A stretch of DNA of 64,000 bases, taken from Cognatishimia maritima (GTDB lineage: Bacteria; Pseudomonadota; Alphaproteobacteria; Rhodobacterales; Rhodobacteraceae). A program made the translations under genes and the position numbers. The stretch is from NCBI RefSeq assembly GCF_900129685.1, contig NZ_FQWM01000005.1:69501-133500 (forward strand). The letters run 5' to 3'. The notes beneath the pieces were generated by a model that ran no database searches, was not told where the DNA came from, and was given only the letters and a program-made list of their open reading frames with translations. Position 1 is the first letter of the stretch; every line of letters starts with the position of its first letter. Shown piece after piece: positions 53,496-63,315 of the stretch.

Positions 53496-54308
53496 TTAGA
53501 AGGAGAAGGAGATACCCAGGTCTGCAACAGTGTTGCCGCCTGCTTCGCCGATGCCACCTGCGAGGGTTGCGCCGCCCAGGTCGTATGCAACACCAACGCC
53601 GTACGCTGCGTCTGCTGCGCCTTCGTTGTCTGCGTATACACCAGTTACAGTTACGTCACCGGAAGTGTAGGAAACTTCAACACCTTGGCCAGTGATGGTG
53701 TCGTTGTCTGCGAAGAAGATTTTCGCACCGAACGCGCCAGCAGAGTAGCCCAGAGTGATGTTGGTGTCGTTTGCGCCACCGGTTTCACCGAAGCCAACGT
53801 CAACGGAGAATGCGTCGAAGGAAGCAGATGCACCGATCGCCCACTCGTCGCTCATGGAAGAGTCCATGGAAACCGCAACTTTGATGTCGCCGAACGCGTA
53901 GTCTACGCGGACGTCATGGGAACCGTAGTTGTTGATTTCTGCGACGTTGTCGATGCCGATGCCGTCATAACCCAGGTCGGCCAGGCCGCCGCGGTCGTTT
54001 GCTTCACCAACGTCACCAACAGTCAGTGTCAGGCCATTGTATGCGATGAATACTTCTGGATCAGCTACGGAACCGGTTGTGTTCACGGAGTCATCGGAGG
54101 ATGCGTCCAGATCAACGGAAGCGCCGAACGTCAGGCCACCGTCAGTTTCACCGGAACCGACAATGTTGAAGTCGATTTCGTTGTGAACTGTTGTGTCTGT
54201 ACCGTCGTACTTCAGACCCATGTTTGCTTCGCCGGTCACGACAACGTCTGCGGCTGCTACACCGGCGGACAGAACCAGCGCGGTAGAAGCGAAGAGAACT
54301 TTTTTCAT
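53496..54308 (-). CDS. Porin (outer-membrane beta-barrel)
   Basis: This 270-residue protein has a signal peptide (MKKVLFASTALVLSAGVAAA, cleavage near residue 20) and an alternating hydrophobic/polar pattern ending in the outer-membrane signature phenylalanine (ISFSF). It is rich in Gly, Asp and Thr and very poor in Lys. It resembles the short general porins of Rhodobacteraceae (Rhodobacter capsulatus type), which let small solutes across the outer membrane. Codon use is strongly biased toward preferred C/G-ending codons, as expected for an abundant protein. A GAGGG site precedes the ATG and a strong terminator follows. It is monocistronic. Confidence 0.92.
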   Translation of the reverse strand: MKKVLFASTALVLSAGVAAADVVVTGEANMGLKYDGTDTTVHNEIDFNIVGSGETDGGLTFGASVDLDASSDDSVNTTGSVADPEVFIAYNGLTLTVGDVGEANDRGGLADLGYDGIGIDNVAEINNYGSHDVRVDYAFGDIKVAVSMDSSMSDEWAIGASASFDAFSVDVGFGETGGANDTNITLGYSAGAFGAKIFFADNDTITGQGVEVSYTSGDVTVTGVYADNEGAADAAYGVGVAYDLGGATLAGGIGEAGGNTVADLGISFSF

Positions 54309-54612
54309 AGTTTTTCCCTCGGATTTTCAAATTTCTGCCCTAGCCGGGGAATCCGGAAAGGGTATGACGAGGGTTTCGCTTTTTTCGGGGTACTTTTGCA
54401 AGCGTCGCAAACAAGGCGATGTGATTGCGGAATATAGTTGATGCATGTTTGTCACACTTCACTGGATGCGCCGGACCTTTCGGCTGCAATTTGCCGATAT
54501 TTCTATGGCAGCACAGCGATCTAGCACCTGACACCTTGAAACGGCAAAAAACCTTGCTCTGCCTTACCAGCTTGGCTAGGACGGTACAGAACCGGGCAGA
54601 TTGGGCGGCACT
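54309..54612. other. Intergenic region between divergent porin and DUF3576 genes
   Basis: This 304-bp gap separates the leftward porin and the rightward DUF3576 gene. On the minus strand a TATATT (a good -10) lies about 125 bp upstream of the porin start, without a strong -35. I see no open frame, tRNA or repeat in it. It presumably holds promoters for both genes. Confidence 0.5.
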
Positions 54613-55116
54613 ATGACATTCAAATCCGTTGCGAAACTAACGATTCTTGGCGTTGCCCTCGGCGCGCTTGTCTCTTGCGGCGGGTTGCGGCGCGGTGGCG
54701 ATGCCGATTCCTATGGGCAGGGTGGCTCTGCGGCTGATCCGACCAATCGCGCGATTCCCGTGCAAGAGCGCGAAACGACGATCTGGGACATCTTTAAGAA
54801 AGACAACAGCGACATCACCGTGAAGGTGAACAAGTACATCTGGGCGGCGTCGCTGGAAGTGCTGGATTTCTTGCCAGTGGAATCGATTGATCCTTTCTCT
54901 GGCGTGATTGTCACCGGCTTTGGCACCCCTCCGGGTGGCGGTCGGTCTTATCGGGCGACAGTTCTGGTTCGTGATCCGGCGCTGGATGCGCGGTCGTTGC
55001 ACGTTGCGTTGCAAACGCGTGGCGGCGCGGCTGTGTCAGATAGCACTGTGCGTGCGGTCGAAGACGCGATCTTGGCCCGCGCGCGGCAGCTGCGGATCAG
55101 AGACGGTCGGTTCTGA
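54613..55116 (+). CDS. DUF3576 family lipoprotein
   Basis: This 167-residue predicted lipoprotein has lipobox ALVSC, placing the lipidated cysteine at C22. The mature part has a Gly/Ser-rich linker (about 25-50) and a conserved globular region (ETTIWDIFKK, VNKYIWAASLEVLDFLPVES, GVIVTGFGTPPGGGRSYRATV). It matches DUF3576, a family of unknown function common in alphaproteobacteria. The ATG at 54613 is preferred over a TTG 12 bases upstream. It is 1.4 kb upstream of leuS, with which it is often clustered, but here a glycosyltransferase on the other strand lies between. Confidence 0.85.
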   Translation: MTFKSVAKLTILGVALGALVSCGGLRRGGDADSYGQGGSAADPTNRAIPVQERETTIWDIFKKDNSDITVKVNKYIWAASLEVLDFLPVESIDPFSGVIVTGFGTPPGGGRSYRATVLVRDPALDARSLHVALQTRGGAAVSDSTVRAVEDAILARARQLRIRDGRF

Positions 55117-55140
55117 TCCCAGCCGATAGCGATAAATGTG

Positions 55141-56400
55141 TCAAAGCTCGGTTCCGCCGGGCTTTTTCTTTGCCAGTTGCGCGATCCACTCCAATTGTCG
55201 CGGCAAGCACACTGTCGCAAGATCATAGTCTGCATTGATCAACGCCCGCGCTGCGGCTCCAAGGCGATCCCGCAGAGTTTCATCCTCCAACAAGGTGCAG
55301 ACCTCAGACACCAAAGCCTCTTGGTCAAAGAAATCCACTAAGCGGCCGGTCTGATCATGTGCAATGACTTCCCGCACGGGAGCGGTGTCGCTTGCAACAA
55401 TCGCGGCCCCGGTGCTCATGGTTTCCAAAAGCGACCAAGAGAGAACAAAGGGGTAGGTCAGATAGATATGCACGCGGGTTAGCTGCAGCAGAGACAGGAA
55501 CTCATTATACGGAAGCTTCCCAACAAAATGCACACGCGCCCAGTCAGCGTCTGAAATCTGAGGGCGCACTTCGTCAATAAATATCTGCTTCCACGTCGTT
55601 CCTTTTGGGGCGGCAGCACCATAAGAATGGCCGTCCCCACCGACAATCACCACTTGCGCGTTCGGGCGTTGTTTCAGCAGCTGGGGCAAAGCCCGCATAA
55701 AGACGTGATAGCCGCGATAGGGTTCGAGGTTCCTGTTCACGAAACTCACCACCTCATCGGCGCGGGTCAGGGTGAGGGTGTCAGAAACCTTCAACGAAGC
55801 CGCTGCACTGGGCGCAGCTTGCTTTGTATTAATGCCATCGTGAATGACTTCTATACGATCCTGATATTTCTGCGGAAATGTGCTGGCTTGATAGCGGGTC
55901 GGGCTGATCCCCAGATCGCCCAATGGATAATGCAACGCGTTGTTCAGGTTCTTCAGCCGCAGCCGCAGCGGATCAAACGGCCCGGCCGGATTTGGGAATT
56001 CCGGATCAAACCCGATGTCCCCGGCCTCGGCTTGATAATAGAGCTCATAATAAAGCCCGATCCGCGCGTCCGGCCAAACATCGCGGAGGAACATGGCCTC
56101 TCCCCAACCGGGGTGCGCGACAATCACGTCCGGCATAAACCCGCGCTTCTTCAGGTCAAGCGCCGCCAGCATGCAGGATTCGGCGCGGATGACCTTGGTG
56201 TCGAGGTCCTGAAGCCAGGGATGCATACCGCCCCCCTGTTTGCGCTGGATCTTATAAGGCAGGACTTGGACGCCCTGCCATTGCGTCGGCTCCTGAACGC
56301 GCAGTGTCAGTGCAACGCATTGGTGCCCTTGCGCCACCAATGCGGGCGCAAGGTGTTTAAATTGACCGGGAAAATTCTGGTGAATGAAAAGAATGTTCAT
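55141..56400 (-). CDS. Glycosyltransferase family 4 protein
   Basis: This 419-residue GT-B enzyme probably adds a sugar to a surface glycan or lipid. The N-terminal domain opens with NILFIHQNFPGQFKHLAPAL and contains AHPGWGEAMFLRDVWP; the C-terminal donor-binding domain has VSFVNRNLEPYRGYHVFMRALP, VVIVGGDG and a GT4-like SWSLLETMSTGAAIVASD with the sugar-nucleotide glutamate. There is no membrane segment. It lies alone on the minus strand between the DUF3576 gene and leuS, so the pathway is not revealed by its neighbours. The donor and acceptor are unknown. Confidence 0.9.
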   Translation of the reverse strand: MNILFIHQNFPGQFKHLAPALVAQGHQCVALTLRVQEPTQWQGVQVLPYKIQRKQGGGMHPWLQDLDTKVIRAESCMLAALDLKKRGFMPDVIVAHPGWGEAMFLRDVWPDARIGLYYELYYQAEAGDIGFDPEFPNPAGPFDPLRLRLKNLNNALHYPLGDLGISPTRYQASTFPQKYQDRIEVIHDGINTKQAAPSAAASLKVSDTLTLTRADEVVSFVNRNLEPYRGYHVFMRALPQLLKQRPNAQVVIVGGDGHSYGAAAPKGTTWKQIFIDEVRPQISDADWARVHFVGKLPYNEFLSLLQLTRVHIYLTYPFVLSWSLLETMSTGAAIVASDTAPVREVIAHDQTGRLVDFFDQEALVSEVCTLLEDETLRDRLGAAARALINADYDLATVCLPRQLEWIAQLAKKKPGGTEL

Positions 56401-56569
56401 TGAGACGTGTGCCTGAAATCAGTTGTCATTCGTTATAGCCACGTCCATTCGATCCGCGAAACCGCATTTTTTCCTTAATGCACTGGACCAACCGCGCCGC
56501 GAGGCCTATCACCTTCGCGACCATGCCCTTGGGATGGGGCCAGAGACAGAAAGAAAAGGGTTCACCCGC

Positions 56570-59134
56570 ATGACGCGTTACACCCCCGCCGAGATCGAAG
56601 CAAAGTGGCAAGCCGCCTGGGACAAAGCGGGCACCTTCAAAGCTGTGCGCGATGAGAGCAAGCCGAAATACTACGTGCTAGAGATGTTCCCTTACCCGTC
56701 GGGCAAGCTGCACATGGGGCACGTGCGCAACTACACCATGGGCGATGTGATCGCGCGCTATAAGATGTCGACCGGCCACAACGTTCTGCACCCAATGGGT
56801 TTTGATGCGTTTGGCATGCCGGCTGAAAACGCAGCCATGGCCTCGGGCGGTCACCCCAAGGATTGGACCTATTCCAACATCGACACAATGGTTGAGCAGA
56901 TGAAGCCGCTTGGCCTGTCGCTTGATTGGTCGCGCATGTTTGCAACCTGTGACGTGGAATATTATGGCCAGCAACAAGCACTGTTCCTTGATATGCTCGA
57001 AAAGGGCCTCGTTTACCGTAAGAACGCCGTGGTGAACTGGGACCCGGTCGATATGACCGTCTTGGCGAACGAGCAAGTTGAAAACGGCCGCGGCTGGCGT
57101 TCTGGCGCCTTAGTAGAACGCCGCGAACTGACCCAATGGTTCTTTAAGATCTCTGATATGTCCGATGAGTTGCTTTCGGCGCTGGACGGTTTGGAGAACT
57201 GGCCCGCCAAAGTGCGGCTGATGCAGGAAAACTGGATCGGCAAATCGCGTGGTCTGCAGTTCGGCTTTGAACGTACAGACGGCGAAGCTCCGATTGATGT
57301 CTACACAACACGCCCTGACACTTTGATGGGCGCGTCATTTGTGGGCATCTCACCCGATCACCCGATTGCTAAGCAGTTGGAAAAGGACAATCCAGAAGTC
57401 GCGGCTTTTGTTGCAGAGTGCCGCAAAGGTGGCACCACTGAAGAAGCCATCGAGACCGGCGAGAAGCTGGGCTATGACACCGGCATTCGTGTGAAACACC
57501 CACTGGATCCAAATTGGGAACTACCGGTCTGGATCGCGAATTTCATCTTGATGGACTACGGTACCGGCGCGATTTTCGCGTGCCCGGCGCATGATGATCG
57601 CGACTTTGAGTTCGCGACCAAATACGACCTGCCAATCATTCCTGTCTTTGAACCAGCCAATGGCGATGCTGTTGAGGGCGCCTACGTTCCGGGCAAGACC
57701 GACAAGGTAAACTACATAAAAGGCTATAGTGCCGAAGGCGAAACCACTGGCGAGGAGGCCGTGAATGCCGCCGTAGATGCTGCGGAACAGGCCGGCTGGG
57801 GCGAAGGCGTGACGAAATTCCGCCTGCGCGACTGGGGCTTAAGTCGCCAGCGCTATTGGGGCTGCCCAATCCCGGTTGTGCACTGTGATGACTGCGGTGT
57901 TGTTCCTGAAAAGAAAGAAAACCTTCCAGTTGAACTGCCTTATGACGAAGACGGCAAGGCGATCGATTTCTCTGTCCCCGGCAACCCGCTGGACCGCCAT
58001 CCGTCTTGGCGTGACTGCAGCTGCCCGTCCTGTGGCAAGCCGGCTCAGCGTGAAACCGACACGATGGATACATTCGTCGATAGCTCTTGGTATTTTGCAC
58101 GGTTCACCGCCCCGCGCGCTGAAACGCCAACCGACCTAGCCGACGCCGAATATTGGATGAACGTCGACCAATACATCGGCGGCATCGAGCATGCGATTCT
58201 GCACCTGCTTTATTCGCGCTTCTTTGCCCGCGCGATGAACATCACCGGTCATCTGCCAGAGAAATCGAAAGAGCCGTTTGACGCGCTCTTTACCCAAGGC
58301 ATGGTAACTCACGCGATCTTTAAGAACGCAGAGCGCACAGACGACAACGGCCGCGCGATCTATCACTATCCAAGTGAAGTCGAAGACCGCGATGGCGGCA
58401 CATTCGTCAAGGAAACTGGCGAAAAGATCACCGTGATCCCGTCTGCGAAAATGTCCAAGTCCAAGAACAACGTCGTGGACCCGCTGGCGATTATCTCGTC
58501 CTACGGTGCGGACACGGCGCGCTGGTTTGTGCTGTCTGACAGCCCGCCCGAACGCGATGTAGAATGGACAGCCTCTGGCGCTGAAGCGGCTCACAAGCAC
58601 CTCAGCCGCGTTTATCGAATTGCCGCTGAGGCTTGCGAAGCAACGGGCGACGGTCAGGGCGACGAGGACTTGCTGCGCGAAATGAACAAAGCGATCCGCG
58701 ATGTGACGCTTGGTGTCGAAAGCTTTGGCTTTAACGCCTCCATCGCGAAACTTTACGGCTTCACCAACACGCTTGCGAAATCCAAGGCCGGCGCGGCAGC
58801 AAAGAAAGAAGCCGCCAAAGTTCTCGCGCAGCTGATGTCACCGATGACCCCACACCTCGCCGAAGACATCTGGCAGATGCTGGGCGGCGAAGGCCTGATT
58901 GTTGATGCGCCTTGGCCGGTCGCTGATGAGGCAATGCTGATTGAGGCCAACGTGACCCTGCCGATCCAGATCAACGGCAAACGCCGCGCGGAAATCAGCG
59001 TTCCGAAGGACATGCCGAAGGAAGAGGTTGAAAAACTGGCGCTGGCCCACGAAGCTGTGGTGAAGGCGCTGGATGGGGCCCAGCCGAAAAAGTTGATCGT
59101 TGTCCCCGGTCGGATCGTGAATGTCGTCATTTAA
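56570..59134 (+). CDS. leuS: Leucyl-tRNA synthetase
   Basis: LeuRS charges tRNA-Leu with leucine. The 854-residue enzyme has the class I HIGH-type motif HMGH at 48-51 ([16 protein letters not shown]), the CP1 editing domain in the middle ([20 protein letters not shown]), the zinc-ribbon-like cysteines CDDCG...CPSC in the 480-540 region and KMSKS at 627-631. The C-terminal anticodon-binding domain follows. The ATG at 56570 is chosen; the frame is open to 56423, but the extra 49 residues are not conserved. The stop overlaps the lptE start by 14 bases, and holA follows, so leuS-lptE-holA form one operon. Confidence 0.97.
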   Translation: MTRYTPAEIEAKWQAAWDKAGTFKAVRDESKPKYYVLEMFPYPSGKLHMGHVRNYTMGDVIARYKMSTGHNVLHPMGFDAFGMPAENAAMASGGHPKDWTYSNIDTMVEQMKPLGLSLDWSRMFATCDVEYYGQQQALFLDMLEKGLVYRKNAVVNWDPVDMTVLANEQVENGRGWRSGALVERRELTQWFFKISDMSDELLSALDGLENWPAKVRLMQENWIGKSRGLQFGFERTDGEAPIDVYTTRPDTLMGASFVGISPDHPIAKQLEKDNPEVAAFVAECRKGGTTEEAIETGEKLGYDTGIRVKHPLDPNWELPVWIANFILMDYGTGAIFACPAHDDRDFEFATKYDLPIIPVFEPANGDAVEGAYVPGKTDKVNYIKGYSAEGETTGEEAVNAAVDAAEQAGWGEGVTKFRLRDWGLSRQRYWGCPIPVVHCDDCGVVPEKKENLPVELPYDEDGKAIDFSVPGNPLDRHPSWRDCSCPSCGKPAQRETDTMDTFVDSSWYFARFTAPRAETPTDLADAEYWMNVDQYIGGIEHAILHLLYSRFFARAMNITGHLPEKSKEPFDALFTQGMVTHAIFKNAERTDDNGRAIYHYPSEVEDRDGGTFVKETGEKITVIPSAKMSKSKNNVVDPLAIISSYGADTARWFVLSDSPPERDVEWTASGAEAAHKHLSRVYRIAAEACEATGDGQGDEDLLREMNKAIRDVTLGVESFGFNASIAKLYGFTNTLAKSKAGAAAKKEAAKVLAQLMSPMTPHLAEDIWQMLGGEGLIVDAPWPVADEAMLIEANVTLPIQINGKRRAEISVPKDMPKEEVEKLALAHEAVVKALDGAQPKKLIVVPGRIVNVVI

Positions 59135-59630
59135 CCGCCGTTCGGTACTATTGCTGGCCGCTGGCCTGCCAACTTTTGGATTAGGGTTGGCGGGCTGCGG
59201 CTTTGAGCCTGCCTATGGCCCAAACAGCGCGGCCACCCGGCTGCGCAATGCCATTCTGGTGGATGAACCCAGCAACCAAGACCAATTCGAGCTGGTGCGC
59301 CAGCTCGAACATCGCCTTGGCGCAGCGAATGACGCGCGCTTTGGCCTGTCGGTCGCCTTGGACATCCGCGAAGAGGGCGTTGCCCTAACATCGGACAATA
59401 GAACGACCCGCAAGGAAGTCATCGGCAAGGGGACATACGCGCTACGTGATCTGGCCAGCAAAGAAGTGCTGCTGTCGGGCAAGGTGGACAGTTTCACTGG
59501 CTATTCGACCACGGGTTCAACAGTTTCGGAATTGGCAGCCCGCCGCGATGCGCGGCGTCGCCTGATGATCATTTTGGCCGACCGGATCACAACCGAACTG
59601 ATCGCCAAAGCAAACACGCTGCCCGGATGA
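59121..59630 (+). CDS. lptE: LPS-assembly lipoprotein LptE
   Basis: LptE is the outer-membrane lipoprotein that plugs LptD and helps insert lipopolysaccharide. The 169-residue protein has a signal peptide with lipobox LAGC (C26) followed by the family start GFEPAYG. The middle and C-terminal parts ([38 protein letters not shown]) fit the LptE/RlpB family, which is weakly conserved; position between leuS and holA is the strongest support. It overlaps leuS by 14 bases and overlaps holA by four bases (ATGA), so all three are coupled. Confidence 0.92.
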   Translation: MSSFNRRSVLLLAAGLPTFGLGLAGCGFEPAYGPNSAATRLRNAILVDEPSNQDQFELVRQLEHRLGAANDARFGLSVALDIREEGVALTSDNRTTRKEVIGKGTYALRDLASKEVLLSGKVDSFTGYSTTGSTVSELAARRDARRRLMIILADRITTELIAKANTLPG

Positions 59631-60652
59631 AGCTAAGTGCCCGCGACGCCAGCCGCTATTTCGGCAAACCGGACCCGGACCGCACGGGGCTGCTGATCTA
59701 TGGCCCGGACGCCATGCGTGTGGCGCTAAAACGCCAAGAAGTCATTGCTGCGCTCATTGGTCCGCAAGGCGAAGAAGAAATGCGCCTCACGCGCATTCCC
59801 GGCGGTGACTTGCGTAAGGACCCCGCGCAATTGGTGGACGCCATCAAATCCGTGTCCTTCTTCCCCGGCCCCCGTGTCGCTTTTGTCGAAGACGCAACCG
59901 ACACCGCCTCCCCAGCGATTCTGGCGGCTTTGGAAGATTGGGCCCCCGGCGATGCGCAGATTATCGTATCGGCAGGGCAACTGAAAGCATCCTCCAAAAT
60001 TCGCAAGGCGTTTGAAGGGCACAACAACGCCTATGCCGTCGGCATCTACAATGATCCGCCCAGCCGCGAAGAGATTGAGGCTGAATTGGCCAAGGCCGGT
60101 CTGAATGAGATCGACCGCGAGGCGATGACGGACCTGACGAACTTGTCAAAAGAACTCGATCCGGGTGACTTCCGCCAGACCCTGGAAAAGCTCGCGCTCT
60201 ATAAATATGGCGATGCCACTCCGGCAACGTCTGCCGATGTCGTGGCCTGTGCACCCACGTCGACAGAGGCCGCACTGGATGATGTGTTGAACATCGTCGC
60301 CGAGGGACGCGCGCAGGAAATTGGCCCTGTGATGGCGAAGCTGCAGGCGCAGGGCACGCAGCCCGTTGGGCTTTGTATTGGTGCGACGCGGCATTTCCGT
60401 GCGCTTTATACCGCCGCCGCCGACCCCGGCGGCGCAGCACAGGGCATATCTCGCATGCGCCCACCCATCTTTGGCCCCAGACGGGACCGTATGGTTCGGC
60501 AAGCCTCCGGCTGGGGTGCGTCCAAATTGGAACAGGCGCTCACAATCCTAACGGACACCGATTTGCAATTGCGCAGCGCCGGTCAGAACGCCCCCGCCAT
60601 GGCATTGGTCGAGCGCGCCTTGCTGCGTCTTGCAATGCTCGCACGGCGTTAA
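59627..60652 (+). CDS. holA: DNA polymerase III delta subunit
   Basis: HolA opens the sliding clamp as part of the clamp loader. The 341-residue protein has the three-domain delta layout: an N-terminal AAA-like domain (about 10-170; LLIYGPDAMRVALKRQEVI, FFPGPRVAFVEDATD), a small lid domain (about 170-215; LTNLSKELDPGDFRQTLEKLALY) and the C-terminal collar domain. Walker motifs are degenerate, as normal for delta. It overlaps lptE by four bases, and its stop overlaps the convergent flavoprotein gene by four bases. Confidence 0.95.
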   Translation: MKLSARDASRYFGKPDPDRTGLLIYGPDAMRVALKRQEVIAALIGPQGEEEMRLTRIPGGDLRKDPAQLVDAIKSVSFFPGPRVAFVEDATDTASPAILAALEDWAPGDAQIIVSAGQLKASSKIRKAFEGHNNAYAVGIYNDPPSREEIEAELAKAGLNEIDREAMTDLTNLSKELDPGDFRQTLEKLALYKYGDATPATSADVVACAPTSTEAALDDVLNIVAEGRAQEIGPVMAKLQAQGTQPVGLCIGATRHFRALYTAAADPGGAAQGISRMRPPIFGPRRDRMVRQASGWGASKLEQALTILTDTDLQLRSAGQNAPAMALVERALLRLAMLARR

Positions 60653-61827
60653 GCGGAAAGCCATTCGGCTGCGCGCAACCCTGCCCATCGCCCTGTGGCA
60701 AGGCAGGCGGTCAACAGATATCCGCCTGTCGGCGCTTCCCAATCAAGCATTTCTCCGGCTGCAAAAACGCCGGGTTGGGTGCGAACCATTAAGTTTTCAT
60801 CCAACACATCAAAAGGCAGACCACCCGCCGTTGAAATCGCCTGATCCAGCGATCGCGGGCCGCGTAGGGAAATGGGCAGCGCCTTAAGCATGGGCGCAAG
60901 ATCACTCGGCAGCGGTCGCCCGAATTCCATCAAAAGCGCCTGTTTGACCGGATCAAGCTTAAGCGTTTTGCGCAAGTGATTTGATAGGCTGGCTTTGCCG
61001 CGTGGTATCTCCATACGTTTACGTATGTTTTCAATCGTCATGTCCGGCAATAGGTCGATCTGCAATGTCTCTCCGTCCCGGATAAAGCGAGACAGTTCAT
61101 AGACACCGCCACCTTCAATCCCGGTCTTAGAGATTACAAACTCACCACGGCTCTCCTGCGGACCCGCCATCAGGCGTACGCCTTTTACAGGAGTACCGAA
61201 GTATTTCTCCATATGTGTGGACCATGCCACGTCAAAGCCCATATTTGTGGGTTTGATGGGTGCTATCGGAAGATCAACAAAGTCCATCCACGCGCCATCT
61301 GACCCGAGGCGCGCCCAACTGGATCCGCCGCAGGCCAGCACTACAGCGTCCGCTTTCATAGTCAAACGCCCATCCGGCGTTTCAAAGACGTAGCCGTCTT
61401 TCATACCAACCCAACGATGGCGGGTTTTGACCTCAACACCCTGCTGCGCCAGTTTGCCAAGCCAATTGCGCAATAGAGGTGAGGCTTTCATGGCTTTCGG
61501 AAAAACGCGCCCTGTCGATCCGGTGAAGACCTCTTGGTCCAGACTTTCGGCCCAGGCCTGAACTTCGGGTGGCCCGAAGGCAGAGACGATCGGCTGTAAG
61601 ACAGAACGCGCCTCACCATAGGAGTCCAAAAACTGATCAAGCGGCTCGTCTTTGGTCAGGTTCAGACCGGACTTGCCCGCCATCAACAGTTTACGTGCCA
61701 CGCTCGGCTTTGACTCAGCAACCACTACCTTGTGCCCGCGCGCGGACAAAACATCTGCCGCCATCAGCCCCGCCGGACCCGCGCCGATGATCAGGGCTGT
61801 TTTGGGTGATGGTGCTTCGTTATTCAC
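60649..61827 (-). CDS. HI0933/BaiN-like NAD(P)/FAD-dependent oxidoreductase (TIGR03862-like)
   Basis: This flavoprotein of about 392 residues has the N-terminal FAD motif TALIIGAGPAGLMAADVL and the HI0933-type signatures KLLMAGKSGLNLT, TGSTGRVFPKAMKASPLLRNW, VVLACGGSSWARLGSDG and the C-terminal GVFAAGEMLDWEAPTGGYLL. Related proteins reduce enoate or aromatic compounds, but the bacterial TIGR03862-like branch has no assigned reaction. The start is a GTG: 61827 overlaps the crotonase stop by four bases (GTGA) and is preferred, while 61833 is also possible. It is the third gene of a leftward operon with the SDR and crotonase-like genes. Confidence 0.85.
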   Translation of the reverse strand: MNNEAPSPKTALIIGAGPAGLMAADVLSARGHKVVVAESKPSVARKLLMAGKSGLNLTKDEPLDQFLDSYGEARSVLQPIVSAFGPPEVQAWAESLDQEVFTGSTGRVFPKAMKASPLLRNWLGKLAQQGVEVKTRHRWVGMKDGYVFETPDGRLTMKADAVVLACGGSSWARLGSDGAWMDFVDLPIAPIKPTNMGFDVAWSTHMEKYFGTPVKGVRLMAGPQESRGEFVISKTGIEGGGVYELSRFIRDGETLQIDLLPDMTIENIRKRMEIPRGKASLSNHLRKTLKLDPVKQALLMEFGRPLPSDLAPMLKALPISLRGPRSLDQAISTAGGLPFDVLDENLMVRTQPGVFAAGEMLDWEAPTGGYLLTACLATGRWAGLRAAEWLSA

Positions 61828-62435
61828 TCGCACATCGCTTTGATTTTTTTGGCAATCAATGGATCCGCCGCCAAAGTGTCCTGCGCGATCTGGCGCGCTG
61901 CTTCCAAAAGACCTTCGGCGGGGACAATGCGGTCAATCAGCCCGAACGACAGCGCCTCTTCTGCACAGATTTTCTGGCCGCCCATCAGCAAAAGCTTCGT
62001 GCGGGCCGGGCCGATTAAGGCGCGCATTCGAACTGGGTCTGAGGGTTGCGGCAGATAGCCAAGCGACATCACGGGGTAAAAGAACTTGGCTTCTGGCACC
62101 GCAATACGAATGTCACAGGCCAGTGCCATCCCATTCGCGCCGCCTGCCAGCGTTCCGTTCAGCGCAGCAATCGTAAGTCCCGGCAATGCAGCAATGGCAG
62201 AAGACAGTTGCTCCCAAAGCGGACTTGTCGCCAATCCCTTGCTCACTTCTTTCAGGTCAGCACCCGCACTAAAGACGCGCCCGCTTCCTGTGAATATCAC
62301 GGCACGTGCATCTTGCGCACGTTCAACCGCAGCGATGAGATCGGTCAGCATGTCTGACGTCAATGCATTGGCTTTGTCCGCCCGATCAAGGCGCACAATC
62401 CAAAGCCCGTCAGATTGGGTTTCAACGCGGATCAA
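61824..62435 (-). CDS. Short crotonase-fold protein lacking hydratase glutamates
   Basis: This 203-residue protein has the enoyl-CoA hydratase/isomerase fold: LDRADKANALTSDM, the oxyanion loop SGRVFSAGADLKEV and GTLAGGANGMALACDIRIA. It is shorter than typical members (about 255) because the C-terminal helical region is reduced. The two catalytic glutamates of the hydratase are replaced: the GGGCEL position reads AGGANG and the QPEI position reads YPVM, so it is probably not a hydratase, though isomerase, hydrolase or binding roles remain possible. The start is a TTG overlapping the SDR stop (TTGA), and it overlaps the flavoprotein gene downstream. Confidence 0.85.
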   Translation of the reverse strand: MIRVETQSDGLWIVRLDRADKANALTSDMLTDLIAAVERAQDARAVIFTGSGRVFSAGADLKEVSKGLATSPLWEQLSSAIAALPGLTIAALNGTLAGGANGMALACDIRIAVPEAKFFYPVMSLGYLPQPSDPVRMRALIGPARTKLLLMGGQKICAEEALSFGLIDRIVPAEGLLEAARQIAQDTLAADPLIAKKIKAMCE

Positions 62436-63181
62436 ATCAAGCCCACCTTCTTGCGGATCGCCTCATCGCGCAGTGAAACTTCGCCTCCACACCATGCGTC
62501 GGCCGCTGGCCCGCACATCCACAGGAGCGTCTTTGCGACCCACTCGGGTGGGATGTGGTCTTCCCAATCAAGCTTTGACACGGGGTTCATACCACTCGCC
62601 TTGATGTCTTTCTGCATCTGCGTCGCAACGGTGCCCGGCGAAAGGCTGATCGCACGGATACCCTTGGCACCGGCCTCAGCATCAACTGTTCGGGTCATCA
62701 TCAGGGCCGCCGCCTTGGAAGCACAATAGGCGCCCCAGCCCTCATAGGGTTTTTGGGCTGCGCCAGACCCGATTGTCAAAATCGCCCCCGCGCCCTGCGC
62801 AATCATCTGCGGCAGCGCCAGTCGCATGCCATTGAACACCCCTTTCACGTTGACATCGATCAGCGTGCTCCATGCCTCTGGGTCGGCGTCGGACATATGG
62901 GCAATGGGTTCAAGCAAGGCAGCATTGTTGATCAAAACGTCCAAACCGCCGAAGTGTTCGACACAGGTCTGCACCGCCGTCGCAAGATCAGCAAACTGGC
63001 TGACATCGCAGGGAATCGCCAAGGCGTTTGCCCCAAGTTCATCCGCCAGATCGCGTATGGCGGCATCGCTGCGCGCAACCAGTGCGACATTCGCCCCAGC
63101 ATTGGCAAATTCACGCGCGGCGGCGGCCCCGATGCCACGGCTTGCGCCCGTGATCATCACCGTCTTTCCCTGCAAATCCAT
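62432..63181 (-). CDS. Short-chain dehydrogenase/reductase
   Basis: This 249-residue classical SDR has the cofactor motif TGASRGIG (residues 11-18), NNAA at 85-88, and the catalytic triad S139, Y152 and K156 (YCASK). It should use NAD(P)H to interconvert an alcohol and a ketone; the substrate is unknown. A PPEWVAKTLLWMCGPAADAWCGG tail fits the SDR C-terminus. The ATG at 63181 is preferred to an upstream TTG in the frame. It is the first gene of an operon with the crotonase-like and flavoprotein genes, all joined by four-base overlaps, suggesting a common acyl or oxo-compound pathway. Confidence 0.92.
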   Translation of the reverse strand: MDLQGKTVMITGASRGIGAAAAREFANAGANVALVARSDAAIRDLADELGANALAIPCDVSQFADLATAVQTCVEHFGGLDVLINNAALLEPIAHMSDADPEAWSTLIDVNVKGVFNGMRLALPQMIAQGAGAILTIGSGAAQKPYEGWGAYCASKAAALMMTRTVDAEAGAKGIRAISLSPGTVATQMQKDIKASGMNPVSKLDWEDHIPPEWVAKTLLWMCGPAADAWCGGEVSLRDEAIRKKVGLI

Positions 63182-63315
63182 CACAAACCCCCGACTGACC
63201 CAAATTGCGCCCCTTCGTAGCACGAGAAATCTGATCGTCCAGCCCCTGCCCCCTTGACCCTCGGAGGCGCAACCCCGAGATTGGGAGCGAATTTCATTGT
63301 TTGGAAAGGTTCATC

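Noticed and set aside
56423-56569. 49-residue N-terminal extension of leuS
   Set aside because: LeuRS proteins normally begin with the segment starting at 56570; the extension is not conserved and contains the upstream leader.
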